Assembly (NCBI RefSeq): GCF_040954835.1
Contig: NC_090703.1
Coordinates: forward strand, 7,931,001-7,995,000
Length of the DNA stretch: 64,000 nucleotides
DNA from: Lepisosteus oculatus
Lineage: Eukaryota; Chordata; Actinopteri; Semionotiformes; Lepisosteidae
Direction: 5' to 3'
Shown: positions 12,501-22,259 of the stretch, piece by piece
Numbering within the stretch: the stretch's first letter is position 1
Layout of the letters: every line of letters starts with the position of its first letter
Notes under the pieces: model-generated
Databases searched by the model: none
What the model saw: the letters and a program-made list of their open reading frames with translations, nothing else
Told to the model about the DNA's origin: nothing
Program-made: the position numbers and the translations under genes

Positions 12501-15500
12501 GTCAGGTACCCAGAGAGCAGCACTGTGCTGCACAGCTAGAGGCGGGCAGGAAGGGGCAAATTATTTAGTTTTGAGCTGCATCACAAGAGCAGGAGGAACG
12601 GTTATGGCATTGTCAGGCCAGAAATGGACGATAACATGTAGGTAAAGAGGAAAAAGGTACAATATGGACTAGATATTTCTGTTTTTTATTTTTTCCATTT
12701 AGCTCTGTTTTTTTTAAGGAAGTTGTTTGTAACTGACAGCTCCATGGTACCTGAATTAGTTGGCTTGTTTGTTCACAGCGGGGAAAAAAAAAAACATGCC
12801 TGTTGGGCCTGATAATTTCCCTCTGTGTGAGGGCCCAAGTAATAAGTCCCAGTCTGTCTGTGTGGTTCCTCAGGAGTGATTGAGCGCTGGGAGCTGTTCC
12901 AGGCCCAGGCGTTGAGCGAGGAGATCCGCATCAAGCAGAACCTCCAGCAGTGGCAGCAGCTCAACTCTGACCTCTGTGACATCACGACCTGGCTGAACCA
13001 GGTCCGGCCCCAGCTGGAGCAGCTGCAGAAGCTGGAGTCCTCAGCTAGCATCCGGGACATGGAGAACAACATTAAGAAGCTTAAAGTAGGTTTTCCCCAT
13101 TAACTGCAGTTAGACCTGCAGGAGGACAAGGAATGCAGTGCAATGTTGGCTTCTTGCCTTAGAAGAGAACAGCAAGACATACAATACAGGTCTCTTTTTT
13201 ATGTAAAACTCTTCAAGTGAAGATATTCCATAGAACCCTATAGATTATTAAGAAACCAGGAAGAACTTTCTATTTTATGCACCTGAGGTACAAACAAATA
13301 AAGATAAACTTTCAGTTTTAACTTAAGAGAATCTCAGGTCGACACTCTCCTACTGTCTGTTGGGAAAGATGTCTGTGTTCGTTTCCTTGTGTCGGAAACT
13401 CATGAAGGCGTGATGCAATTTGCAGGAGATGCAGAAAGCGTTCGCCAACTACAAGGCAGTGATGATCTCCATCAACCTGAGCAGCAAGGACTTCCAACAG
13501 GGCGACAGCATTGAGTCCCAGGAGCTGCAGGCTGGCCTGAAGGAGATGAACCAGAGCTGGGTGCAGGCGTCCAGTGACTTGGAGCACTGGGAGGAGGGGC
13601 TGCAGAACGCTCTGATGCAGTGCCAGGTACCTACAGCCGCAGATCACTGCTGTACTGCTTCAGCTCCTCAGCACAGGTACTGAGTGTAAGGGCTGGAGTA
13701 AGGAAGTACTGGAACGGTTCTGTCTGCAGGGATTTCGCCTATCTAGTTTTTCCCATCATGTGCAACGAAGCAACGAAGCTTGTTGAAGCAAAGACCTGCA
13801 CTGAACACAATTCAGAATTCTGGTCTTTGAGTACCACTGGGCTGTTGAAGAACTTTGCAGGATTTAGGAGATCACAAAAAGACAAGATCTTAACAATGTA
13901 CCGACTTATTTGAGCGCCTTTTGGGTGGCTTCTTGTTTTAAAGGAACTTATTTGATCATTTTTCATTTATTTGGCTGACACTTTTATCCAGAGTACTTGG
14001 CTGTTCCCAAGGTGGCATTTTACTGGAGCGATCTTCATGAGGTACCTTGCTCCGGGGTACAGAAGCAGTGCTCCAACCAGGATCAGGACCCACAATCTTC
14101 CAATTAGCAGACTAGAACCCTAACCACTGCTTCCCAAATGCATCATTTTCTCTTACGCATATCATTCATTCATTTCAGCTTTGAGACTCGCTTTGTTCAT
14201 TTATCCCGTGGCCTATGATATCTGGATATGTGTTTCTTTAAAATTTGTTTCTCATTTAAGACTTTTTGTTAGCTGTGTAAAGGTGTTCATGCCTCTGCGT
14301 CACACTTTCTTGCCATTAACATGTTCATTCATGAATTGTACTGGCAGGAAAACCCACAGTGAGTGTCAGTGCAGGACTGTGTCCTTTATAAGGAACGGCT
14401 GCTGCTTTAGAGAAGTGTGACTGGTAAGCCTGACAGCTGGTTTGTCTCCACAGGAGTTCCACGAGACCACACACTCCCTGCTGCTGTGGCTGGCCCACGC
14501 CGACAGCCGGCGGTACGCTCTGGACATCCATGACCCCGCCAAGCATCGCAAGGCACTCCTGGTGAGGCAGCTCTTCCAAAACACGCTGTAATCTGCAGGC
14601 AATAGGAATACACAGGGAAAAGGGACTAAATTCCAGGAAAACAAAGCTCAGAAAGTAAACTTTTCTTACAATCATTCTCTTAATTCTCCTCTTCTTTCCT
14701 ATTTGTCTCAAGTAACAGCCTAAGAAGAGGTTTTGTTCAACAGACTTTCATTTACTGTTTGCCTTTGGTTAATTAAATTTAATAGGTTAACCTTCATTGT
14801 TCTGTACCACAGAACCTCCCTCAACACTCTTTGTGATTCCTTTCCAAAGCCATTGAAGTGGTTTTGTAAACTGACCCTGACAGAAGCTGTGCGACTATGA
14901 CTGGCATGAGCTTGCATGCATACAGCTTCCCTGCTACTCTGTCCAAGTCCAGGCAGGTGTAGGCATCTGGAGAATATGGGGACAGAGTGGAGAAGGAATA
15001 CCTTTATGCCCAACATTTCCCAGCTACATAACTTTCACATTAAGCACAGCGGGAGAAAAGACATGGATTTTAGGGCAGCTGTCCTTGTAATTATCTGTGA
15101 GCCGAATCATTCTCCAGCACAAGCACATATCTTTATTTGCAGCACTGCCCAGAATGGATATTTTTATAATTGTTTGGCCACAACAACCCACTATGTACTG
15201 GATCGTCATCCAGCTGCAGTCAGAATAAAGTGAATAAATAAAGTTGTGCAGCTGCCTCACAAACAGCCCAGACAGGCCAAGGTTTTACATCAAGGTTTCA
15301 GAAGGTGATTTATTTGCTTAAATCCTTTTTTTTTTACGATATGAGCCTGTTTAGTGTTTCAGCGCCGTTTAGTTTTAGAGTCGTTGGCCTTGTGTGGGAG
15401 CTCCATTTCCAATGCTGAAAGAATTCACCTTCAGTCCCTAAAGGATTGGTGAAAGATCGGCCTCAGTCTTGCAGGGCAAAGCCTCTTCCCGCGCAGACGT

Positions 15501-17542
15501 TGGGGAGCGCCGCGGCCCTGCGGTGCCTGAGCTGACAGGAGCGCCCCCCTGTGGCCTGCCCTTGTGTTGCAGGTCCTCGAGGCGGAGCTGCTGGAGAGGC
15601 AGCAGCAGGTGTCCTCCCTGCAGGAGATCTCCGCCCACCTCCTGCTGGGCCCCGGGGAGGAGGACTGCACTGAGGCCAGGGAGCGGGTGCACGTCATCGC
15701 CAACAAGCTCAAGCTGCTGCTGCGCCAGGTGGCCGCGGACCTGCAGACCGCGCAGGGCAGGCTGGTGCGTACCAACCCGGCGTGCCACCCGCGTCTGCCG
15801 AGCCTCTGGCAGGGGGCATCAGCGTTCAAGACGCCTGCCAGCCAGGATTAAAGGACTCTCCTTGACACGGAGATAAAGACAAGAGCTGAATGTGGTGGAA
15901 TCTGGCCTTGTTCGTGACGCAGAGTCTGGTCACAAGCCCTCGTGACGGAGGGAAGCAGATATTCATACCACAGGCAATGAAAAGCTCTTGGGAAAAGAGA
16001 GCCGTTCAAAGGCTTTTCTATTTGATTTTTTAGGATTGAGAAATCACTTGCGTCATATTTCACTAGGACGCAAAGCATATTTCACTAGGACGGAAAGCTA
16101 GCTTTAACAATTCAGGAAAGGTCTATAATCAGAACCTCCTAGAAATTACTTTCCCCATTTATTGCTCTTTCATTCATGTACAATCGCATTTGATTATGAA
16201 CTGCCCAAAATTCCAGGGAGCCAGAAGATGGATTAAGATAAACACATCTTAAAATTGTTTATGCATTTATCGACCTGAGCTTAAATGGAGCGATTCATAT
16301 TCATTCGCAGGACTCGTGCTCTCCCTTTGAGTCAACCGATGAAGAAGACGGTCTGGTAGCAGCTGGCACCTTACTTTCCCAATCTAAAGTAAGATTTTTA
16401 AAAATGTCACCATATCGTTCTTATTTGGCAAACAGCACCTCTGCTGTGTTTTGTTCACCAAGCATTAATGTCACTGTGGTGTGTGTGCAGGACACCAGTG
16501 GAGAGAAGTCAGATGCTGCCCAGGCTGGAAGCAACAAGTGAGACAAGTTTCCTTTTTCTGTTTTAAACCCTGTGCTTGTATTTTACTGACCTTAGCTTAA
16601 AATCTGTTTTAGCATCTAGAGAATTATTTCCCGAGACCATCAATCTTCAGCAAGCTGTTAGATCTGTGGATTGTAGATTTGAAACATTCCTGCTTCTGTT
16701 TTGGAAAATGTATTTGATCGAGAACTGCACAAACTCATAAATTTAGAAACGTGCAGAGACAACACGGCCCTAAGTACAGATATTTAATTTTGTAGGAGTA
16801 CATTTTACATACAGCACACAGCAACACCATGGCAGTAGTTCTTTATTTACCAATTAATGTGCAACTGAGTGGATTGAATGCTCTGCGCAAATATTGAGTC
16901 CCCAGCTGGTGTGAAATGTGCTCCCATTTTTCTCCTGCGGAGCAGTTCTCCCAGTACAAGTCCCTCTTCAAGTCAGTGCAATCCCAGATGCTGTGGAACA
17001 GCCTGTTGATGCACATCATTCCAAAGCGATAAATCCACATTTGTTACAGTGAATCCCTGCCAGCAGGCCTCCCTGCTGTCTTCCATCGACATTGCCAAAC
17101 ACAAAATAAATGAAATGTTAAATTCAGAGGTAAAATGCTTTTACATATGGTCAGTGAGGAGCAAAGCACCTGCTCATCACATGTATTCAGAACATGTATC
17201 GTACCGACAGCCCCCCCCAGCTCTCTTTGTGCAGCAGTACAGTGGAACTCAGGTGCCGCTCTGGTCTTGTTGTGGTAATGCTGTGTTGTTTCTCAGGGGG
17301 GGTTGTGCTGATGTGTGGCCTCTCTCCGCAGGACGGTGAAGGAGGAGGGCTCCCCGCCACGCTCCTTCTTCTACCGGGTGCTGAGGGCGGCCTTCCCCCT
17401 CCACCTGCTCTTCCTCCTGCTGCTGGTGCTGGCCTGCCTGGTGCCGCTGTCGGAGGAGGACTACAGCTGCACCCTCTCCAACAACTTCGCCCGCTCCTTC
17501 TACCCCATGCTGCGCTACACCAACGGCCCTCCGCCCACGTGA
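349..17542 (+). CDS. SYNE2: SYNE2 (nesprin-2), C-terminal 911 residues in 17 exons; 5' part lies outside the window
   Basis: Nesprin-2 is the outer-nuclear-membrane half of the LINC complex. Its KASH tail binds SUN1/SUN2 in the perinuclear space while spectrin repeats reach actin and motors in the cytoplasm. Exons: 349-558, 2726-2913, 3740-3890, 4922-5104, 6481-6618, 7254-7448, 7896-8181, 9609-9677, 11206-11342, 12376-12505, 12874-13085, 13426-13626, 14454-14561, 15573-15764, 16311-16388, 16491-16537, 17332-17542. All junctions are GT/AG and phases add to 2736 nt with one terminal stop. Recognition rests on near-verbatim nesprin-2 strings such as VQQLDKNMS, RRWRNICAMSMERR, ARENRTD, NQRWDNLQKRV, VDSIPLEWDH and the terminal SEEDYSC...NGPPPT. 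Residues 1-355 and about 475-800 are helical spectrin repeats; 356-474 is an acidic, Ser-rich linker. The first listed acceptor (348) is the least certain border. SYNE1 is the alternative, but the KASH and linker strings fit SYNE2 better. Confidence 0.96.
894..1268 (+). CDS. Unrecognised 124-codon ORF with two hydrophobic segments, inside a SYNE2 intron (doubtful gene)
   Basis: ATG-to-stop frame not assignable to any family I know. Residues about 48-70 (YINILFHLLHCVDILLLLIV) and 87-112 (GVLIAVAGSLSIFIPLAVVA and on) are each long enough to span a membrane. The second is followed by the basic stop-transfer tail KSLKKERCYKH. An acceptor-like cattttgcag lies just upstream (near 880) and is in an open frame with it. 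No splice donor partner, promoter or poly(A) signal is evident. It could be a nested exon, a retrocopy remnant or chance. Confidence 0.2.
   Translation: MAEKPRRAEVLGQGQKTTLIVTAVGLCRGRKCHRFHYCSDGWQIDKEYINILFHLLHCVDILLLLIVGVPSNSAPPAKGVLAFCDNNGVLIAVAGSLSIFIPLAVVANIILAVKSLKKERCYKH
2726..2913 (+). CDS. SYNE2: SYNE2 exon (residues 71-133), spectrin repeat
   Basis: Begins DLQRDIEQHSEGV after gtcccag and ends ...AMSMERRFK. The donor is tttaa/gtgcgt, which leaves phase 2 and completes Lys with the G of the next exon, giving RRFKIEDTW. A closer GT at 2908 was rejected because it would delete the conserved FK. GC-rich coding sequence contrasts with the AT-rich introns. Confidence 0.93.
3171..3668. mobile_element. 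Non-autonomous DNA transposon (pogo/Tigger-like MITE), 498 bp
   Basis: Starts CAGTAAACCCTC and ends GAGGGTTTACTG as a perfect 12-bp terminal inverted repeat. It is bounded on both sides by TA (3169-3170 and 3669-3670), the duplication expected of Tc1/mariner/pogo elements. Inner arms keep only scattered similarity. No transposase is encoded. Family assignment rests on CAG-ended TIRs plus the TA target. Confidence 0.75.
3740..3890 (+). CDS. SYNE2: SYNE2 exon (residues 133-183), spectrin repeat
   Basis: Acceptor ccaccccag/gatcgag. Encodes IEDTWRLWCRFLEDYSRFEDWL and EELKKFE, ending at the donor gag/gtagca. This is a conserved nesprin-2 segment with the tryptophan-rich helix start typical of spectrin repeats. 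Confidence 0.95.
4922..5104 (+). CDS. SYNE2: SYNE2 exon (residues 184-244), spectrin repeat
   Basis: Strong polypyrimidine tract and acceptor ctctctcccag. Encodes AFQRQVHERLTQLELVNKQ, RRLARENRTD, NQRWDNLQKRV and ends at RRLK/gtgggt. 61 whole codons, phase 0 on both sides. Confidence 0.96.
6481..6618 (+). CDS. SYNE2: SYNE2 exon (residues 245-290), spectrin repeat
   Basis: Acceptor ttcccgcccacag; reads HFTSQREEFESTRDGILVWL then TEMDLQLTNVEHFSE and KMRQLN, donor aat/gtgagg. 46 whole codons. The WLTEMDLQLTN.EHFSE string is characteristic of nesprin-2. Confidence 0.95.
6818..6990. repeat. Fish interspersed repeat fragment
   Basis: The phrase ttcaaggtgctttattagca followed by ...atcagtgttgccaaagcaa resembles a dispersed repeat seen in many ray-finned fish genomes. 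Family not identified; right border uncertain. Confidence 0.4.
7254..7448 (+). CDS. SYNE2: SYNE2 exon (residues 291-355), spectrin repeat
   Basis: Acceptor gtgcacgcag; reads GFQQEIMLHTNKIDQLI, EKSEP-like QKSEPIDAVLIEDELEEL and YCQEVFGRVARFHHRL, donor ctt/gtgagt. 65 whole codons, phase 0/0. Last repeat before the acidic linker. Confidence 0.95.
7896..8181 (+). CDS. SYNE2: SYNE2 exon (residues 356-451), acidic/serine-rich linker
   Basis: Begins MSEEERELSDRDTDLDESSE after ccctgtgcccag. It contains ERSGRETPVSVDSIPLEWDH, a nearly invariant nesprin-2 linker motif, then an acidic stretch HEDEEEATYYSALS. Donor tcag/gtaccc leaves phase 1. Low-complexity acidic and Ser/Pro content suggests a disordered spacer between repeat blocks. 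Confidence 0.95.
9609..9677 (+). CDS. SYNE2: SYNE2 optional 23-residue micro-exon (DVEITENPESF...)
   Basis: A 69-nt exon with acceptor tcttttctttcag and donor ctctg/gtaggc, phase 1 in and phase 1 out, so it can be skipped without a frameshift. It encodes D-VEITENPESFVKTTAKTLKE-TS. Mammalian nesprins have an alternatively spliced exon of the same length and start (DVEI.ENPE...KTLK), which I recall being called DV23. Too short for simple gene finders; easily missed. Confidence 0.92.
10140..10666. mobile_element. hAT (Charlie-like) MITE, 527 bp, with 8-bp target duplication
   Basis: Left end cagtggttcgcaatcct and right end aggactgtgaaccactg form inverted termini of the CAGNGGTTC hAT/Charlie type. 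The eight bases outside are tgctacag (10132-10139) and tcctacag (10667-10674), a target-site duplication with one mismatch. No transposase remains. Related fragments lie at 20108 and 50060-50192. Confidence 0.8.
11206..11342 (+). CDS. SYNE2: SYNE2 exon (residues 474-519), start of C-terminal repeats
   Basis: Acceptor cgtgtgttgcag/gtaaag; phase 1 in. Encodes GKAGSEPPSWHSPEPVDS then RQRF-like KQRFHREILQGFHSQTLDT and PYKPGY, donor tat/gtgagt, phase 0 out. Because both flanking exons are phase 1, this exon follows either the 7896-8181 exon directly or the micro-exon. Confidence 0.93.
12376..12505 (+). CDS. SYNE2: SYNE2 exon (residues 520-563), spectrin repeat
   Basis: Acceptor catggtgtttcag; reads VQLMSECSGSIDSVKRVKLI then LNDEELLPEEQGLTG and DTQS, donor tcag/gtaccc with phase 1. 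The SECSGSIDSVKR motif matches the GECSSSIDSVKR segment of nesprin-2. Confidence 0.94.
12874..13085 (+). CDS. SYNE2: SYNE2 exon (residues 563-633), spectrin repeat
   Basis: Acceptor gtggttcctcag; reads GVIERWELFQAQALSEEIRI, KQNLQQWQQLNSDL and ends IKKLK at donor aaa/gtaggt. Helical heptads and the RWEL.QAQALS motif mark a conserved C-terminal nesprin repeat. Confidence 0.95.
13426..13626 (+). CDS. SYNE2: SYNE2 exon (residues 634-700), spectrin repeat
   Basis: Acceptor caatttgcag; reads EMQKAFANYKAVMISINLSS, then SIESQELQAGLKEMNQSW and ends ALMQCQ at cag/gtacct. 67 whole codons. ILSINL/ISINL and LMQCQ are shared with nesprin-2. Confidence 0.95.
13965..14135. repeat. Decayed fish repeat ('gctgacacttttatccagag' type)
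   Basis: Carries the phrases ggctgacacttttatccaga, ttttactggagcgat, taccttgctccggggtaca and gaaccctaaccactgcttcc. These are diverged forms of a very common ray-finned-fish dispersed repeat. Family name not certain; no TSD resolved. Confidence 0.55.
14454..14561 (+). CDS. SYNE2: SYNE2 exon (residues 701-736), spectrin repeat
   Basis: Acceptor tttgtctccacag; reads EFHETTHSLLLWLAHADSRR then YALDIHDPAKHRKALL, donor ctg/gtgagg. 36 codons, phase 0/0. Falls exactly between the LMQCQ and VLEAELLE segments of the gene. Confidence 0.92.
15573..15764 (+). CDS. SYNE2: SYNE2 exon (residues 737-800), last spectrin repeat
   Basis: Acceptor cttgtgttgcag; reads VLEAELLERQQQVSSLQEIS, then CTEARERVHVIANKLKLLLR and ends QGRL at ctg/gtgcgt. 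64 codons. The KVHVIGNRLKLLL-like motif is a nesprin-2 hallmark just before the juxtamembrane linker. Confidence 0.95.
16054..16097. repeat. 22-bp direct duplication
   Basis: Two adjacent 22-mers (catatttcactaggacgcaaag and a copy differing at one base, c to g). Probable replication slippage; no function suggested. Confidence 0.8.
16311..16388 (+). CDS. SYNE2: SYNE2 small exon (residues 801-826), juxtamembrane linker
   Basis: 78-nt exon, acceptor tattcattcgcag, donor aaa/gtaaga. Encodes DSCSPFESTDEEDGLVAAGT plus LLSQSK. Serine- and acid-rich, probably disordered. Position, phase (0/0) and linker character support it; the residues themselves are poorly conserved with mammals. Confidence 0.85.
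16491..16537 (+). CDS. SYNE2: SYNE2 small exon (residues 827-842), juxtamembrane linker
   Basis: 47-nt exon, acceptor ggtgtgtgtgcag, donor caa/gtgaga. Encodes DTSGEKSDAAQAGSN and two bases of Lys completed by the KASH exon. Phase 0 in and 2 out, exactly what the last exon needs. DTSG is also found in the mammalian linker. Confidence 0.85.
17332..17542 (+). CDS. SYNE2: SYNE2 terminal exon: KASH domain
   Basis: Acceptor ctctctccgcag; residues 842-911 and TGA. A basic/aromatic lead SFFYRVLRAAFP enters a transmembrane helix (about 863-884, Leu-rich), then the lumenal tail SEEDYSCTLSNNFARSFYPM...NGPPPT. The C-terminal PPPT is the SUN-binding end. The Cys 23 residues before the last one is the position known to form a disulfide with SUN2. 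Long open frames in other phases of this GC-rich exon (17187-17665) are shadows. Confidence 0.98.
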
Positions 17543-19050
17543 GACCCCCCCCCCCCGGTGCCCTCGCCAAGCTGTCCTTCTGAACTGGTCCACGTCTTCG
17601 CCCTCCTCCCGGCTGACGAGCGCAGAGTCCTCACCGCTCACAGACACGTTGGCCAGTGCCGGCAAGGCTCTGATTCTCCCCCTTCACCTGGAGAGTCCTC
17701 TCCTGTGGTGTTGATGTCATGTTTGGGGGGTCTGAAGTCATGGGCGAGTCACAGAATCACTGGATCAGCTTGGCAGAGCTTGGTACTCAACTGCCTCACC
17801 TTGAAGCACCTTGGATCCCTATGGACTTACCTCACAGGGCGCCCTGAGGCTGCAAAAGCCTATTCACAGCCGATACTAAACCATTTTCTTTTTTGTATGG
17901 CGCCTAGAGAGTAGCCTCTATTTTTAAAATTTTGTACGTACTGGGTGTGGCTGGAATGAGTGGTTCTGTTTTTATTTGTTTTAAAACGCTCTTTTGTCCC
18001 TGCAGCACAGGGAGCGTGTATCCCCCACCGGCTTCCACTTTAGCCTGCAGCTGTATTATGACCCAACTGGTGAATTATGGCCCAACTGGACATGCATAGT
18101 ATTTTCTCAAGTATTTTAAAGCTGATGGTTTAAAAGTAGTCTTTTCAAGGCAGGAATTTTAAAAAAAAAAACATAAAATGATTTAACGCAATTTTGAAGA
18201 GAAATGTTAAGCGTGTCAAGTTATTCCACTCCTTAGACTTGCTAGAAGGAACTGGAGTGAGGGTGGACTGCTTTGTTGGATATCGGGAGGCTCTGTGAAG
18301 TGACAGAGATGCACCGCTAAAGCCAGTGCAAAAATATCCAAAGTCCTTTTTTAAAAAAATTTGGTTTTGAATCAACAGTTTAGCATTTTTCTTAAAGTAA
18401 AACTTTGAATACTATACACACATAATGATAAATTTTGTTTAGGCTGTAATATTTAAAAAGGTTTAGTTAAGAATTTGTGATTGTAAAGAGCTTAGCCTCC
18501 TTTCTTCAGAGATTAAGAACAAAACATTTATTGACAGTATTGGCATTAGAAAGATCTGGGCATATTTTTTCTTCTGTTTTGTGAGCCAAGCCTGGTTTTA
18601 AATTTGTTTTCCTCCTCTCATTTCCAGCAGTGCTCAAGAGTGAACTTTCAAGGTGACAAATGGGAGGCACTGTAGAGTGTAAAATGGAAGCTTTCACTGG
18701 GCTTATGAAGAGTTTTCTAGTTTTTAGTATTTATGTTGATTCCTTTTTATTCGCATGAGGTCTGGCACGCTGTACCGTACTGCAGGACATTTAGTTTTCT
18801 TTATGTTGCAATTAATGGCACAAAGTGTAAAAAAGTGTAAAAATGGTGGTGTCTTGAACATTGTACATTTTCTATCCTGCATTACTGTATTTAGAATTTC
18901 TATGCCAACTGCTGCACTGTAACAAAAAAGACTAAGGAGTTTATAGAAGATGGTGTGTACAATATTTGATTTCTATTTTAAAACTATTTATGGGATGTAC
19001 AGTGTAAACTCTTTCTACTTGACAATAAACATTGTTTGCCATGTTCATCA
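17543..19050 (+). other. SYNE2: SYNE2 3' untranslated region
   Basis: Non-coding, AT-rich sequence running from the SYNE2 stop to a canonical AATAAA at 19024-19029, followed by a T/G-rich stretch. The exact cleavage site is inferred (about 15-25 nt after the signal). No repeat family recognised inside. Confidence 0.75.
19024..19029 (+). terminator. SYNE2 polyadenylation signal AATAAA
   Basis: Canonical hexamer 1.48 kb after the SYNE2 stop, with T-rich downstream sequence. First convincing AATAAA on this strand after the KASH exon. Confidence 0.65.
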
Positions 19051-19950
19051 TGACAGACCTGAATGTTCTTTTCAATGTGCCCACAATCTAGCTATTACGC
19101 CCACTGTGCAACAGATGTTTGGGTATATGAACAACTGTCATTTTCAGTAACCAGTTTAACATTACAGGATACAGGTGAGCAGGAGTCTAACCTGTCAGGA
19201 ACAGGCCAGATCCTGGCTGGACTTCATCCTGTTCCAGTACACCTGTATAGCACAGGTATGGAAGAATATGGGGAAGCAATTTAGAGAATTATTATTTGGA
19301 CATAAGGAGAACATGAAGACTCAATGCAGAACTGTAAGGCAGAAATGCTATCTACCATGCCATTTACAGATATTAATTTGCTATATACTGTATAGTAGAT
19401 ACTATACATGTAATATGCAGTACAACTAGTGTGCAATTATAGAGTTTGTGTATATTCTTTTTGTACAGTAAGTAGACAGTAAACCTTGCTTGAAACAGTG
19501 CAAGTCCTGAAAAAAAGCAGGAGGAGCCATGTGATTGGAACTTGGAGTCAAGGCCACTGGTGAACAGGATAGTGTGATAGGAGATAGGTGACAGGAGCCA
19601 GGGGGCCAGACTCTTCCTTCTTCTGGATTAAACTGCTGAGATAAGGTTTCCATGGCTGCGTCTGTTCCTGTTCCTAAATGCACATCTGTAACCATAGCTC
19701 TGCACCTCATACAAGGTCAAAGGCCTGTTTACATAAGGTAATTTAACATCTATGACATCCTAGATCATTTATGTTCTAAAATATCTGCACTAAGATATAG
19801 AGTGTTATTCTCTGAAAGGACCATTAAATAGGATTATTCCTTACCTTTTCATGCTTTAAAGCAAGAGAGAGTTTAACATTTTTTTCAATTTGATTTTCTA
19901 AGACCCCAGTTTACTTGAGGTGTTCAATATCAAATGAACGCAAAGAAGAA

Positions 19951-20762
19951 ATTGAAAACATTAAAAACTGAGAACAGGAGACACTTCTTTACCCCTATGG
20001 TTGTGAGAGTCTGGAACAAGTTACCCAGCCCTGTTGTTGAAGCTGATGCCCTGGTTTCTTTCAGCAGCATGGCTTTAGATGGTAGGATGAAGCTGGTGCT
20101 TCTAAATCAGTGATTCCGAATCCTGCACCTTAGGACCCAAACAGCTGGTGGTTTTCATTCCATCCCGCCTTAATTGGGTAATTGAAGCCTTGATTGATCT
20201 AAGTAGTTGCTTCATTGGAATATTTGTGTGTTTTTAGATTTTATTTCACTAACAAAATACAATAGTTCAAGCTCTGCCATGTTTAAGAGCCGGGAACAAA
20301 ACAAAAAATGATCATGAAGGGTTTGATGGTGTAAACTGAGGGCTCAAATGGAAGAAGAAGTCAACTGTGTGGGTCGCCAAACTGGAAATTACTCCCTTCA
20401 ATTGTCCCCGTGTGCCGGTATCCGACTCAGAGTTTAGTCCTGCCTTGCAATCTCTTCTTCAGTGATAGCATTCAGCTTGCTGCAGAACAAATGACTTACT
20501 GATAATGGATACTGTATAACCCCTGTGGAATTAGTTATTCAGCAAAATGTCACAAGTGATTATATAGTAGAATAAAGAAAAAAGTGTCAACTCTGATGGT
20601 CGTTGTTCTGAAAATAAGGAAACAGATAGATGAAATTCTTGAATCAATTCACTACTGGAAATGGCTAGATGAGATGCTTGAATCAATTCACTACTAACTA
20701 CCAAGTGGATTAGATGCACCAAAGATCCACCTCTTGTTTGCAACAATTTCTATGTTCCTTTG
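19951..20762 (+). repeat. Interrupted dispersed repeat with hAT-end fragment inside
   Basis: The left part (to about 20100) has ...agacacttctttacccctat and gagtctggaacaag. The right part (from about 20650) has gatgagatgcttgaatcaat, cactactaactaccaa and ends ctatgttcc. I recall these two blocks lying together in one common fish repeat 3' end. Between them, at 20108, starts cagtgattccgaatcctg...ctggtggttttcattcca, which matches the right terminus of the 10140-10666 hAT MITE. A 36-40 bp block is doubled at about 20627-20700. Confidence 0.5.
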
Positions 20763-22259
20763 CGCTATGCTGCTGACTTGTACTTTGCATTCACAGCAGC
20801 CAACCTGTGATTTGGAAGTCCTGTTCAGACATCCTACTATATGTGTTAAAAACCTCTCAATTCAGGATGGCCATTTCTGTGCCAGGTTTTGCTATGGAGC
20901 AAAATGGCAGAAGCATAACAGAAAGTGTTACATTACCGTAGTGCCTAAATCTTAATGCCAATAATAAAATCCAGCGTGCAAATGCATTCCTTTTGCTCAA
21001 GCTCCGATGTGTAATAGTTCAGCTATTTTCCCACATAAATTACCTTCGGACACATGAACATGTAAGCTAGGCCAAAGCTCAGATCACAAATTCTTCTACG
21101 AAATTACAGAAACGCAATCCTTAATTGAGTGCAGTTTTTGTTTAAATGGTATGTATTTTAATACAAAAAGTAGAGAATTGATTTAAAATAACTTTTTAAA
21201 TGTAAACGTAATTTTAAAAAAATGTGACAGTGACAGACTGTACAGCACGTTCCTGAATCCAGAACATTTTTTTTATTCCAAACATTTGTCAACTAAATTT
21301 TAAAATATTATGTTATATAAGTATTATGAATGTATAACAATGTATGTTATGAATTAACACTGTAGCATATACTGTATATTTAGTAGGCAGCATTTGCAAT
21401 GTGCTTAGAAGAATTTGGAATGAATCTGGGGACGTATTGTTCATTAGATAAAAGTACGCTTTTCCCCTTTGATCATTAGAAAAGGGGCTGGCTGAGCTGA
21501 GATGAGACAGGAAGAACTGCTTGGCAGCCCCCTATCTCTAGACCAAAAATGCTTCAAGGACATCATGTATTACTGAAGGCTTTGAGTTGAACTGGCCAGA
21601 GCTGTGCGGCAATCTTAATAAAAAAAATAATTTTCCTTGACAGCGTACAAATCATGGCTGGAAAGGAAGAACACGATATACCAATTTGTGCTTTCAGTAC
21701 TAGCACTGTATAAAGCCCAGAGATCCTAGACAATGTGCACTCCCACAGACATTCATTTACTCTGCTGGAGACTAGACAAATCAACCACACACAGCATCTC
21801 CACTCTTCCATATCCTAGTCACACACTGTACACTGCCCCCACCTCAGAAATTCTTCTCAATTAACATGATTCCTGAGAATCCCTCAGATTAAGTGTTGGG
21901 AATGGGATTCAGTCCCAAAGGCTAAGTATGCTAATGTAGCCCATACAAGTACTGAACGGTACTGTAATTCTGCCTTGCACAACCACAGAGTACCCAATCC
22001 TCTTACCAGTGCTTCTAGTGTCCTGTCTGTATATTGATAAATTTGTTCTGGCAGATAAAAACACTGATGCAGTCAAACAATCTGAGTCACATACTGTACA
22101 AGAACCTCAAGACTCCCATCACTTTTACCAACTGAACGAGACAAAAAACTGATTGTACTCTCTTTGAATCAGACCATAGATCCTGGTTAGATTTTAAATG
22201 CCTGGACACTGCTGATGCCCGGCAAGAGTCTTAATATGAAATGCATACTTTCTTAATTA

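Larger units (their letters stand above)
559..17331 (+). other. SYNE2 introns (16 introns between listed exons)
   Basis: Longer introns and their content: 559-2725 holds an unexplained 124-codon ORF (894-1268); 2914-3739 is mostly a TA-flanked inverted-repeat MITE (3171-3668); 6619-7253 has a fish interspersed repeat near 6818-6990; 9678-11205 has a hAT MITE (10140-10666); 13627-14453 has a decayed fish repeat (13965-14135); 15765-16310 has a 22-bp direct duplication (16054-16097). In 3891-4921, 5105-6480, 8182-9608, 11343-12375, 12506-12873, 13086-13425, 14562-15572 and 16538-17331 I see nothing beyond ordinary intron sequence. Confidence 0.7.

Noticed and set aside
17187..17665. Several 90-138 codon ORFs on both strands over the KASH exon
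   Set aside because: GC-rich exon produces open shadow frames; the KASH frame is unequivocal.
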